Positions 18,412 to 25,559 of a stretch of DNA of 64,000 nt are shown here, piece after piece. The DNA comes from Blastococcus sp. TF02A-35 (GTDB taxonomy: Bacteria > Actinomycetota > Actinomycetes > Mycobacteriales > Geodermatophilaceae), in assembly GCF_004571075.1 (NCBI RefSeq), contig NZ_SPQP01000014.1, forward strand, positions 1-64,000, read 5' to 3'. Position 1 is the stretch's first letter. Every line of letters begins with the position of its first letter. The translations under genes were made by a program, and so were the position numbers. The notes beneath the pieces are model-generated. The model did not search any database. It was not told where the DNA came from and was given only the letters and a program-made list of their open reading frames with translations.

Positions 18412-19520
18412 CCGGGGGTCCTCCAGTCGGGTGGGTCGGCGGCCGACAGCGCCGGGTCGTCGGCGGACAGCGTGCGCACCGGGCCGGGCGGCGTCAACGG
18501 TCCCTCGAAGCGCACGGTCACCCGGCCCAGGCCGCGGCCCCACACCCAGCCGGCGCCCAGCTCCTCGTGGCGCACGTCCTGCCCCGGCCACCAGCGCTTC
18601 TCGACCGGCAGCTCCACGGCCTCGGGGGCGACCTCCGGCTCGGTTGCCGCCGCCTCCGCGTCGGGGCCGTCGTCGGTGAGCAGCCCGTCGGCGAAGAGGT
18701 CGCCCTGCGCGTAGACCGACAGCCCCGAGACGCCGACGCCGAGCAGCCGCAGCCCGCCGGCGGTCCCCGCCTCGGTGAGCAGCCGGCGGGCGGTGGCGGC
18801 GATCAGCCGCGGGTCGTCGGTCGGCTGGGGGAGCGTCTGGGAGCGGGTGAGGGTGGTGAAGTCGTAGCGCCGCAGCTTCAGCGTGACCGTCCGGCCCGAG
18901 ATCGCGCCCTTCCGCAGCCGCTCCCCCACCCGGGCGGCCATCGAGTCGATCTCCCGGCCCAGCACGTGGACGTCGGTCAGGTCCCGCTCGAAGGTCTCCT
19001 CGTGCGAGACCGACTTGACGTCGCGGTCCGGGACGACGGCGCGGTCGTCGTCGGCGCGCGCCAGCGCGTGCAGGCCGGCGCCGTGCGCCCGGCCGACCAG
19101 CGCGACCAGGTCGCTCAGCGACCGCCCCGCCAGGTCCCCGACCGTCTTCACCCCCACCTGGTGCAGCCGCTCGGCCGTCGCCGGGCCGACGCCCCCCAGC
19201 CGGGTCACGGGCAGCGGGTGCAGGACCTCGAGCTCGCGGCCCGGGGCGACGACCACCAGCCCGTCGGGCTTCTGCAGGTCGGAGCCGATCTTGGCCATGA
19301 GCTTGGAGCTGCCGATGCCGATGGAGCCGGTCACTCCCCCGGTCGCCGCGGCGATGCGGTCCTTCAGCTGGTGCCCCAGCGCGGTGACGCCGTCCACGGA
19401 GAGATCCACCCCGTCCGCGGCCGCCAGGTCGACGTAGGCCTCGTCGATGGACAACTGTCGGGTGTTCAAGGCGTGTCGTTGTACTGACCTGTCGAACCCC
19501 CCTGCCAGGGCGCCGATCAT
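18408..19520 (-). pseudogene. dinB: 3' part of chromosomal dinB (DNA polymerase IV), cut by the element
   Basis: Host sequence runs from 18408 to 19453 and encodes Pol IV from SIDEAYVDL to the end, including the helix-hairpin-helix, little-finger domain and a clamp-binding-like AQGDLF. The N-terminal palm with the first catalytic Asp is missing; it lies 20 kb away at 39556-39869. The reading frame continues into the element as far as an ATG inside the left terminal inverted repeat (19520), which adds about 23 foreign residues, so a 370-residue fusion could in principle be made. It would lack the catalytic HLDLDA motif. The stop overlaps the start of the FAD oxidase gene. Confidence 0.92.
19447..19453. 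repeat. left 7-bp direct repeat (ATGGACA) at element boundary
   Basis: ATGGACA, equal to TGTCCAT on the dinB coding strand, covering the codons of Val-Ser-Ile before the catalytic Asp-Glu. The same seven bases occur at 39556. It may be a shared crossover core or a target duplication. Confidence 0.85.
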
Positions 19521-19524
19521 GGTC
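19470..19524 (+). repeat. left terminal inverted repeat (55 bp)
   Basis: Matches the reverse complement of 39487-39541 at 51 of 55 positions; both begin GGCGTGTCGTTGTAC. It contains an outward-facing ATG (19520) that opens the frame fused to the dinB remnant. Likely recombinase-binding arm. Confidence 0.92.
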
Positions 19525-19701
19525 TGCGGACACCGCTGAGCGCGTTGGCGCCGGTGATGCGGCAGTCCTCAGTGACCTGCCGATGCACCTCTACGACACT
19601 GCTCGGCGAGGGCGACCGGCCTTCTCCGGTCACGAGGCGGTGCATGTCAGAGAGCATCCCGCTTCGGGCAGGGTGGATGAAGCAACAGGGTGGGAGGCAG
19701 G
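19525..19701. promoter_or_regulatory. leader of the element dinB with nested inverted repeats
   Basis: Gene-free stretch between the left terminal repeat and the element dinB. It has ATGCACC (19583) paired with GGTGCAT (19639), enclosing a GACCGG-CCTTCT-CCGGTC hairpin (19614-19631). It should hold the dinB promoter. No full SOS box of the TCGAAC-N4-GTTCGA type was found, only a half site TCGAAC at 19492 in the terminal repeat. Confidence 0.35.
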
Positions 19702-21054
19702 ATGCGCGACACCGCCAGCATCCTCCATCTCGATCTTGATGCCATGTTCTCTGCCGTCGAGATGCGCGACAAGCCGTCTCTCGTCGGGAAGCCTGTTGTG
19801 GTCGGCGGAGTCAGAGGACGGGGTGTGGTGGCGACCGCCTCGTACGAGGCGCGGGCCTACGGCGTTCACTCCGCCATGCCCACCGCTGAAGCCCGTCGGC
19901 GGCTGCCCTCGGGTGCCGCCTTCCTCGGCGGCCGGTTCTCGGCTTACCGGATGACGTCCGAGGTCGTGATGGCGGTCCTGTCCGAGTTGTCGCCGATCGT
20001 CGAGCAGGTCTCGATCGACGAGGCGGTCGTTGACCTTGCTGCCAGGGAGAATGCCGACCTGAGCGTGGCGGGGGTGACCGCGCTGGGTGAAGCCTTGAAG
20101 GCGCGGGTGGCGGAAGCGACCGGAGGCGTGACGGCGTCGATCGGAATCGCGTCGTCGAGAATGCTGGCCAAGATCGGCTCGGACTTGAACAAGCCCAACG
20201 GGTTGACTGTGGTTGCTCCTGGTCAGGAGTTGGCCGTGCTACATCCACTGCCGGTGACCCGGATCGCCGGTGTCGGCCCGGCCACTGCGGAACGGCTTCG
20301 TCAGGTCGGCGTCCGCACCGTCGCCGAACTTGCGAGCAAGTCGCTTCATGACCTGGTGACGCTGTTCGGCAAGGCGCACGGGAGCGGGCTCTACCACCTG
20401 GCGCGGGCCGAGGACGACCGTCCTGTGGTGCCTTACCGGGAAGCCAAGTCGATCTCGGCGGAGGAGACGTTCGAGCGAGACCTGACCGACATGCCAGCCC
20501 TGACTCGCGAGATCGAGTTGCTGGCACAACGGGTAGTTCGTCGGCTCCGCGCCGCGAACTCTTCCGGTCGGACGGTGACCCTCAAGGTCCGGCGCTACGA
20601 CTTCACGACGTTGACTCGGTCCCTTACGCTGCCGCACCCGACGGATGATCCGACGGAGGTCACCCAGATCGCTCGGCGCCTCCTTGTGCAGGCGGGAGCG
20701 ACCGGCGGCATCCGCTTGCTCGGCGTCGGTGTTTCTGGGCTGTCCGACTTCGTGCAACAGGACCTCTTCACGGACTCGGTCCCTGAGGATGACGAAGCGG
20801 AGGCCCTTGACGAGGACGCCGCTCCCTCACCTGGCGAGGTGGCGCGACCTGTTCAACCTCGCATCTGGCACCCAGGGCAGGACGTCCGCCACGACGAGCA
20901 CGGGCCGGGATGGGTGTGGGGCAGTGGGCTCAACCGGGTGACCGTTCGATTCGAGGGTCCCGGTACGCCACCCGGCCCAGTGCGCACCTTCTTCGCCGAC
21001 GACGAGGCGCTCCATCCCTCCGAGCCCCCGGATTGGCGGCGCTCGCCGGAGTGA
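19702..21054 (+). CDS. dinB: DNA polymerase IV (Y-family), element-borne full-length copy
   Basis: A 450-residue Y-family translesion polymerase. It has the palm motif [14 protein letters not shown] with the first catalytic Asp and the steric-gate Phe kept (the residue before the gate is Met instead of the usual Phe), YEARAYGVHSAMP, then VSIDEAVVDL with the second Asp/Glu pair. HhH and little-finger domains follow, then a clamp-binding QQDLF near residue 355. The ATG at 19702 follows GGGAGGC. Its sequence is colinear with the split host protein throughout, so it can replace the lost function. At the motif where the host gene was cut its codons read GTC TCG ATC, which removes the TGTCCAT core. 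First gene at the element's left end. Confidence 0.93.
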   Translation: MRDTASILHLDLDAMFSAVEMRDKPSLVGKPVVVGGVRGRGVVATASYEARAYGVHSAMPTAEARRRLPSGAAFLGGRFSAYRMTSEVVMAVLSELSPIVEQVSIDEAVVDLAARENADLSVAGVTALGEALKARVAEATGGVTASIGIASSRMLAKIGSDLNKPNGLTVVAPGQELAVLHPLPVTRIAGVGPATAERLRQVGVRTVAELASKSLHDLVTLFGKAHGSGLYHLARAEDDRPVVPYREAKSISAEETFERDLTDMPALTREIELLAQRVVRRLRAANSSGRTVTLKVRRYDFTTLTRSLTLPHPTDDPTEVTQIARRLLVQAGATGGIRLLGVGVSGLSDFVQQDLFTDSVPEDDEAEALDEDAAPSPGEVARPVQPRIWHPGQDVRHDEHGPGWVWGSGLNRVTVRFEGPGTPPGPVRTFFADDEALHPSEPPDWRRSPE

Positions 21055-21090
21055 GGACGGCCCTGGGGTGCTCGTAGTCGCTGACCGACG

Positions 21091-21107
21091 TCTCAGTTCC
21101 GCTGAGA
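21091..21107. terminator. small stem-loop after the element dinB
   Basis: TCTCAG-TTCCG-CTGAGA between the convergent dinB and XRE genes, 37 bases after the dinB stop. A short stem, so only a weak terminator candidate. Confidence 0.35.
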
Positions 21108-21121
21108 GGTGACGCGACGCC

Positions 21122-21376
21122 CTAGTCCGGGAGAAGGTCCTGCAAACGGAGGCCGAGCGCATCAGCCAAGGCATAGCCGGTGGCGAGCGTGGGGTTCGAG
21201 TCGCCGCGCTCGATGCGCTGGATGTGCTTGAAGTAGACGCCCGAGGCGTGGGCCAGTGACTCATGTGTCAGGCCCGCGTTCTCGCGAGCCGTCTTCACCT
21301 TGCCCCCGAGGGCCTTGCGGCGCTCTTCAGAGAGCGCGAGGTGTTGAGCAGTTTTCCCTCCCGGCACGACTGCCAA
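21122..21376 (-). CDS. XRE-family helix-turn-helix regulator
   Basis: An 84-residue single-domain Cro/CI-type DNA-binding protein: LGGKVKTARENAGLTHESLAHASGVYFKHIQRIERGDSNPTL contains the five-helix HTH_3 fold. It is convergent with the element dinB. Its upstream region (21377-21488) has an unusually AT-rich CATATATGG near 21409 that may be part of its promoter or operator. It is a plausible regulator of the element or of the adjacent small genes. Confidence 0.75.
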   Translation of the reverse strand: MAVVPGGKTAQHLALSEERRKALGGKVKTARENAGLTHESLAHASGVYFKHIQRIERGDSNPTLATGYALADALGLRLQDLLPD

Positions 21377-21488
21377 CCGTTCGTGGCTGGAACCGAAGCC
21401 ACCACCTCATATATGGTCCATCGCTGCGGCAGGCGCCACGTCCGGCGCGAGCCCCAGGGCTCCGCAGAGCCGCTGCTTAGGAGGCGTA

Positions 21489-21842
21489 ATGCGTCCGGCT
21501 TACGACGAGTGCACCTGCTGGCGTGCCAGGACGCCTGAGGGGAAGAGCCACCCCGCCGCCTGGCTCAACGCTCATGACCGCATCGCAGTGACCGCAGTCG
21601 ATGGCTATCGCGTCGAGGGGCGCCCGGCAGGAATGCTCTGGTACACGTCCGAGGACGGCCACGCCCCAGCGCCGGGTCTGTGCATCGATCTGGACGACGG
21701 GTCAGAGATGGACGTACCGGTTGCCGAAATCGAGACGGTCCGCCCCTGGAGACCACGCATCGTGGCGCAGCGACGTGGATGGTTGCGGAAGCACTGGTCC
21801 AGCCCTCCCAGATCCCCGAAGGCGGCTTGGACGTCGAGGTGA
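21489..21842 (+). CDS. small hypothetical protein, element-borne
   Basis: A 117-residue protein of unknown function. It is supported by an excellent AGGAGG (21479-21484) five bases ahead of the ATG and a sensible composition through about residue 85 (YDECTCWRAR, then GYRVEGRPAGMLWYTSEDG). The last 30 residues are basic and may be a frame run-on, because another short frame starts at 21779 inside it. No family recognised. Divergent from the XRE gene. Confidence 0.55.
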   Translation: MRPAYDECTCWRARTPEGKSHPAAWLNAHDRIAVTAVDGYRVEGRPAGMLWYTSEDGHAPAPGLCIDLDDGSEMDVPVAEIETVRPWRPRIVAQRRGWLRKHWSSPPRSPKAAWTSR

Positions 21843-21970
21843 TCGTTGGAGAGCACGAAGTCGTGGAGGTAAGCGTTAAGAGACGTCGCGTGCCATGCGA
21901 CTCCATGACTCCTCCGGAGCCACGAATCGTCTTCACCCTGGTCGACACCGGAGAACTACCTCGCGCCTAG
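21779..21970 (+). CDS. possible 63-residue protein overlapping the previous gene
   Basis: Starts MVAEALVQPSQIPEGG and continues with a beta-strand-like VEVIVGEHEVVEVSV stretch. The composition reads like a real small protein and the frame stops cleanly. The ribosome-binding site is weak and it overlaps the upstream gene by 64 bases. Unknown function. Confidence 0.3.
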   Translation: MVAEALVQPSQIPEGGLDVEVIVGEHEVVEVSVKRRRVPCDSMTPPEPRIVFTLVDTGELPRA

Positions 21971-22041
21971 TGACCGGCTGGCCGGGTGTGGTCCATCGCC
22001 ATCGCGGATCAGCAGTGCCGCAGAAACCCGCTGCCACACGG

Positions 22042-22524
22042 ATGCGGGCCGCCGAATCGAGCAGCACGGCCTCGACTTCTGGACCGGATGGCCGACGGCC
22101 CAGGTTGTACCGGCACTTCCCTGACGTGGAGGCCATCCTGGGTGCCTGGCACGAACGGCAGATCGCCACTCATCTGGAGCACCTGCCGGAGGTAGGGAAG
22201 CAGCCGGGCAGCGTCGGACAGCGCCTCGCGGCAGTGCTGGAGACGTACGCGCACCTGTCCGCGCAGTCGCACGGCTCCGACCTCGGAGCGGTCCTGCATC
22301 ACGGCGAGCACGTCACCCAGGCCCGCCACCGGCTGCGCGACTTCCTGCGCGACCTGATCGCCGAAGGCGTGGCCACCGGAGAACTGCGCGACGACATTCC
22401 GGCCGAGGAACTGGCCACCTTCTGCCTGCACGCACTCGGCGGAGCCCGCGACATGCCCTCATCCCAGGGCGTCCGGAGGCTGGTTGCCGTCACCGTGAAC
22501 GGACTCCGCCCACCGCGCGACTGA
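22042..22524 (+). pseudogene. TetR-family regulator lacking most of its DNA-binding domain
   Basis: The readable part begins at LYRHFPDVEAILGAWHE, which is the end of a TetR HTH (recognition helix onward), and continues through a complete-looking TetR ligand/dimer domain (VLETYAHLSAQ to AEELATFCLHALGGA). The preceding codons in all three frames do not encode the first helices of the HTH. It therefore looks like a 5'-truncated remnant, probably left by rearrangement within the element. A short protein from an internal start is possible but could hardly bind DNA. Confidence 0.6.
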
Positions 22525-22563
22525 GCCGTTTGGCGCGGACCGCCACGACGAGAGGGCCTGGTC

Positions 22564-22989
22564 CTACTCGCTCAGATTCGAGTCGTGGCCGTCGCCGTCG
22601 CCGGTGGCTCGGGACATGGTGACCAGGCGGCGCAGGCAGTGGTCGCGGAGCGGCTCGGGGAAGTCTGCGGCGAGGCGGTAGTAGACGACGCGGCCTTGCT
22701 TGCGGGTGGTGACCAGCCCGGCCGTGCGGAGCAGGCGCAGCCCGTAGCCGACTGAGTCCACCGTCGCGTCCAGGGCCAGGGCGATGTCGCCGACGCAGAG
22801 TTCTTCGACGAGGTCGAGGGCGTAGAGGATGCGTGCTCGCACGGGGTCGGCGAGCAGGCTCAGCGTGCCCGCCAGCCAGCCAGCATCCTCGGCGCTCAGG
22901 CCCCGACTACGGGCGTGGGCGACCCGCGTCGGGTCGACCGGGTGGTCATGCCCGGCGGCGCTGTGCCCGCCGTCGGTCGGCTCGTCCAT
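22564..22989 (-). CDS. ArsR-family metal-responsive repressor
   Basis: A 141-residue winged-helix repressor. The core LADPVRARILYALDLVEELCVGDIALALDATVDSVGYGLRLLRTAGLV is ArsR/SmtB-like, and ELCVGD is the usual position of a metal-binding Cys at helix 3. His-rich N- and C-terminal ends (HSAAGHDH, DGDGHDS) could add ligands. The start at ATG 22989 follows AGGAGG by five bases; a GTG at 22995 is also in frame. It is divergent from the copper-storage gene and flanks a perfect operator-like palindrome, so it likely represses both genes and releases them on metal binding. Confidence 0.82.
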   Translation of the reverse strand: MDEPTDGGHSAAGHDHPVDPTRVAHARSRGLSAEDAGWLAGTLSLLADPVRARILYALDLVEELCVGDIALALDATVDSVGYGLRLLRTAGLVTTRKQGRVVYYRLAADFPEPLRDHCLRRLVTMSRATGDGDGHDSNLSE

Positions 22990-23013
22990 GGCCACCTCCT
23001 ACCGCTGACGAAA

Positions 23014-23037
23014 ATACCCGTGCAACCGCACGGGTAT
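23014..23037. promoter_or_regulatory. ArsR-type operator palindrome
   Basis: Perfect 10-bp arms, ATACCCGTGC and GCACGGGTAT, separated by AACC, lying 25 bases upstream of the arsR-type gene and in its divergent promoter region. The ATA...TAT ends match the style of ArsR/SmtB operators. Confidence 0.7.
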
Positions 23038-23128
23038 CGCCGTGAGTCATCGGGTAGGCGAGCCTTGCTGGGCATTGAGCCGACGGCATCTGGGCCGACG
23101 GCCACCAGCCGAAGGAAGGGGCAAGCCG

Positions 23129-23536
23129 ATGACTGTCGCCGCGCAGATGCTGGACACCTACCCGAAGGACCTCGGCGGAGTGGACAAGGACAAGTTGCGG
23201 GCCTGCATCGAGGCGTGCTTCGAGTGCGCCCAGGCGTGTACTGCTTGCGCCGACGCCTGTCTGAGCGAGGACATGGTCGCCGAACTGACCAAGTGCATCC
23301 GCACCAACCTCGACTGCGCCGACGTCTGCGACAGCACGGGGCGAGTGCTGTCCCGGCACACCGGCTACGACGCCAACCTGACCCGCGCGGTCCTGGAAGC
23401 CTGCGCTGCGGCCTGCAAGGCGTGCGGTGACGAGTGCGAGCAGCATGCGTCGATGCACGAGCACTGCCGGGTCTGCGCCGAGGCGTGCCGCCGGTGCGAG
23501 CAGGCGTGCCGCGACCTCATCACCTCGCTCGGCTGA
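23129..23536 (+). CDS. cysteine-rich four-helix-bundle copper-binding protein (Csp type)
   Basis: A 135-residue protein with about eighteen cysteines spaced along helices (CIEACFECAQACTACADAC, then CAAACKACGDEC and CRVCAEACRRCEQAC). This is the pattern of Csp copper-storage proteins (DUF326 type), which hold many Cu(I) ions in the core of a four-helix bundle. No signal peptide is seen, so it is cytosolic (Csp3-like). The ATG at 23129 follows GAAGGAAGGGG. Its promoter region carries the ArsR-type operator. A double palindrome follows the gene. Confidence 0.88.
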   Translation: MTVAAQMLDTYPKDLGGVDKDKLRACIEACFECAQACTACADACLSEDMVAELTKCIRTNLDCADVCDSTGRVLSRHTGYDANLTRAVLEACAAACKACGDECEQHASMHEHCRVCAEACRRCEQACRDLITSLG

Positions 23537-23559
23537 CAAGCGCCCCCATCAGCAGACCT

Positions 23560-23592
23560 CCGGGCGCCCGGAACACCAGTCCGGGCGCCCGG
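23560..23592 (+). terminator. two copies of a 12-bp palindrome after the Csp gene
   Basis: CCGGGCGCCCGG occurs at 23560-23571 and again at 23581-23592; together they can form one long hairpin with a 9-nt loop. Likely terminator. Confidence 0.6.
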
Positions 23593-23680
23593 ACGCCGTC
23601 ACGGAAATCGCGGCCAGTCAGCAGTGGCAGCAGTCGCGAGGAACGCCCCACACACCGACGAAAGAACGGGGTTCTTTATC

Positions 23681-24289
23681 ATGGCGACGAAGCGCAGCGA
23701 CGAGACAAACCAGCACGCTCACGGCGACGACCAGCACGACGGCGCCAAGATGGAAAAGAAGATGTACCTGCGCTTCGGCGCGATGATCCTCACGGCCATG
23801 GTCGTCATGTACTGGACCATGTTCGCGGGCACGTGGCAGTGGAGCCACGTCCGCTTCAGCGAGAGCCGGGTCTTCATGGCGCTCACCATGGGCGGAACCA
23901 TGGGGCTGGTCATGCTCGGCTGGATGCTGAACATGTACAAGAACACCAAGGCGAACATCGCCATCGTCGCGGCCAGCCTCGTCCTGCTCGGCACAGGCGT
24001 GTTCCTCGACCGCAGCCAGATCCTCGTGAACGACGAGAACTGGATGAGTTCGATGATCCCCCACCACTCGCTGGCCATCACCCGGTCCGAGCGCGCCCAG
24101 ATTTCCGACGTCCGCGTGTGCGAGTTGGCCCGTTCGATCAGCGAGGCGCAGCGACGGGAGATCCTGGAGATGGAGTGGCTCATTGACGACATCAACCGCA
24201 ACGGCGATGCCTCGACGCCGGAGGAGGCAGAGGCGCGGGCGGTCCCCGAGTTTCAGGTGTCGCCCGAACGGGACTGCCCGACCGGCTGA
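23681..24289 (+). CDS. membrane DUF305 protein
   Basis: A 202-residue protein with a His-rich N-terminal tail (HAHGDDQHDG), three hydrophobic segments between about residues 25 and 105, and a C-terminal DUF305 segment with the signature MIPHHSLAI. DUF305 proteins are common in copper and mercury islands and are presumed periplasmic or membrane metal binders. The ATG at 23681 was chosen over an upstream in-frame start because of composition; the ribosome-binding site is weak. It is convergent with a second DUF305 gene. Confidence 0.8.
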   Translation: MATKRSDETNQHAHGDDQHDGAKMEKKMYLRFGAMILTAMVVMYWTMFAGTWQWSHVRFSESRVFMALTMGGTMGLVMLGWMLNMYKNTKANIAIVAASLVLLGTGVFLDRSQILVNDENWMSSMIPHHSLAITRSERAQISDVRVCELARSISEAQRREILEMEWLIDDINRNGDASTPEEAEARAVPEFQVSPERDCPTG

Positions 24290-24291
24290 CC

Positions 24292-24329
24292 GCCATCGGC
24301 GGCGGAGAACACAGTCCGCCGCCGATGGC
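24292..24329. terminator. perfect bidirectional hairpin between the two DUF305 genes
   Basis: A perfect 15-bp stem (24292-24306 with 24315-24329) and an 8-nt loop between convergent genes. Confidence 0.8.
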
Positions 24330-24335
24330 TGTGGC

Positions 24336-24959
24336 TCAGCCGCCCAGTTCGGTCAGCAACTGCCGCATCTCGGCGATCTCGCCGTTCTGCGTATCGCGGA
24401 TGTCGTTCGCCATCTCCAGCGCTTCGGTGTTCTGGCCCTCTCCGGCCTCGGTGGTGGCCATCTCGACGGCGCCGGTGTGGTGCTCGATCATCTGCTCCAG
24501 GAAGAGCCGGTCGAACTCCGCGCCTGAGGCGGCCATCAGGGCGTTCATGTCCTCCTCGGACATCATTCCGCCGCCGTGGTCCATGCCGCCGTGGTCCATG
24601 CCGCCCATGCCGTCGTCTTCGGCGCCCCACTCCTTCAGCCAGCCGGTGAGGGTGTCGATCTCGGGCTGCTGGGCGGCCTCGATGCGGCTGGCCAGGTCGA
24701 GCACGCGCGGGTCCTGCGCCCGCTCGGACGCCATCTGCGCCATCTCGATGGCCTGCTGGTGGTGCGGGATCATGCCCTGGGCGAAGGTGACGTCGGCGTC
24801 GTTGAACGCAGCGTCCTCGCTGGCGGACGTGCTGGTCGATTCGGCGCTGCCGCTGTCCATCGAGTCCATGTGCGAGGCGACGGAGTCATCGGAGCAGGCG
24901 GTGAGCGCGAGCGCGCCCGCGAGGAGGGCACCGGCGAGCAGAGTGGTCTTGCGGGTCAT
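24336..24959 (-). CDS. DUF305 lipoprotein
   Basis: A 207-residue lipoprotein: signal peptide with the lipobox LTAC, then a Ser/Thr linker and a duplicated DUF305 domain. MIPHHQQAIEMA lies in the first half and MIEHHTGAVEMA in the second, separated by a Met/His-rich loop (MGGMDHGGMDHGGG). The paired His and Met residues suggest copper binding outside the membrane. It sits in the copper block of the element, convergent with the membrane DUF305 gene. Confidence 0.88.
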   Translation of the reverse strand: MTRKTTLLAGALLAGALALTACSDDSVASHMDSMDSGSAESTSTSASEDAAFNDADVTFAQGMIPHHQQAIEMAQMASERAQDPRVLDLASRIEAAQQPEIDTLTGWLKEWGAEDDGMGGMDHGGMDHGGGMMSEEDMNALMAASGAEFDRLFLEQMIEHHTGAVEMATTEAGEGQNTEALEMANDIRDTQNGEIAEMRQLLTELGG

Positions 24960-25047
24960 GTCTATCTCCTGAGGACGGGTCTGAGGGAACGTGCGAAGGC
25001 GTCGCCGCAGCCGCGAGGGCTGGGGGCGAGGAGACGCGACGTTCGGC

Positions 25048-25512
25048 CTAGATCCGCATCAGGCAGAGGGAGTACAGGTCCGGCGGCCGGGGTGGGTGCA
25101 GCCCGGCCCAAGAGCCGCCGGTGGTGCGGCGGGTGACTAGCAGTCGGAACTCGGCGAGGCGCCCGGTGAGGACCAGGAGCATCGCGGCGAGCCCGGCGGC
25201 AAGGACTGCCAGGCACACCGCCCACAGGTGCCCGGCCGCGTGCGGCGTGCTGTCGTGGCCTGCCGCGAGGGACATGCCGATGGCCGACCCGGCGACGACG
25301 GCGGCAGGGGCTGCGGCGGTCATGGCGGCGGTCGACTCCAGAACCGGGCCGAGCCCGGCCCCGTGCAGCACGGGGTCGGGCTTGGCCGGGGTGGTGTGGA
25401 CGGTGCCATGCGCAGCGGTGGTGGTCCCGGAGTCGGCAGCGGCGCACTGGAGACCGTGCATGGCGAAGACGGCGGCCAGGAGCAGCAGGACCCACCCGCG
25501 TCGTCCGCGCAT
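25048..25512 (-). CDS. small exported/membrane protein of the copper block, function unknown
   Basis: A 154-residue protein with an N-terminal signal-anchor (RGWVLLLLAAVFAMHGLQCA), a His/Thr-containing linker, a hydrophobic stretch (TAAAPAAVVAGSAIGMSLAAGHD) and a second membrane helix (LWAVCLAVLAAGLAAMLLVL). It resembles the small DUF6153-type membrane proteins that occur beside DUF305 and copper ATPase genes in actinobacteria; that family call is tentative. The ATG at 25512 was preferred to the long upstream frame because the signal sequence starts there. It ends 88 bases upstream of the DUF305 lipoprotein. Confidence 0.65.
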   Translation of the reverse strand: MRGRRGWVLLLLAAVFAMHGLQCAAADSGTTTAAHGTVHTTPAKPDPVLHGAGLGPVLESTAAMTAAAPAAVVAGSAIGMSLAAGHDSTPHAAGHLWAVCLAVLAAGLAAMLLVLTGRLAEFRLLVTRRTTGGSWAGLHPPRPPDLYSLCLMRI

Positions 25513-25559
25513 GCTGCTCACCTCCCGTCCTCGCGTCGTTGATCTCAGGTTAGGTCGGG

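Noticed and set aside
19492-19497. SOS (LexA) box upstream of the element dinB
   Set aside because: Only the half site TCGAAC is seen; the second half GTTCGA at the required spacing is absent.
19583-19954. A 123-codon frame at the left end of the element
   Set aside because: It mostly overlaps the element dinB in another frame and has no ribosome-binding site or family resemblance.
24336-24959. Contingency repeat in the Met/His loop of the DUF305 lipoprotein
   Set aside because: Only two short units (GGMDHGGMDH) are present; too little to claim a variable repeat.
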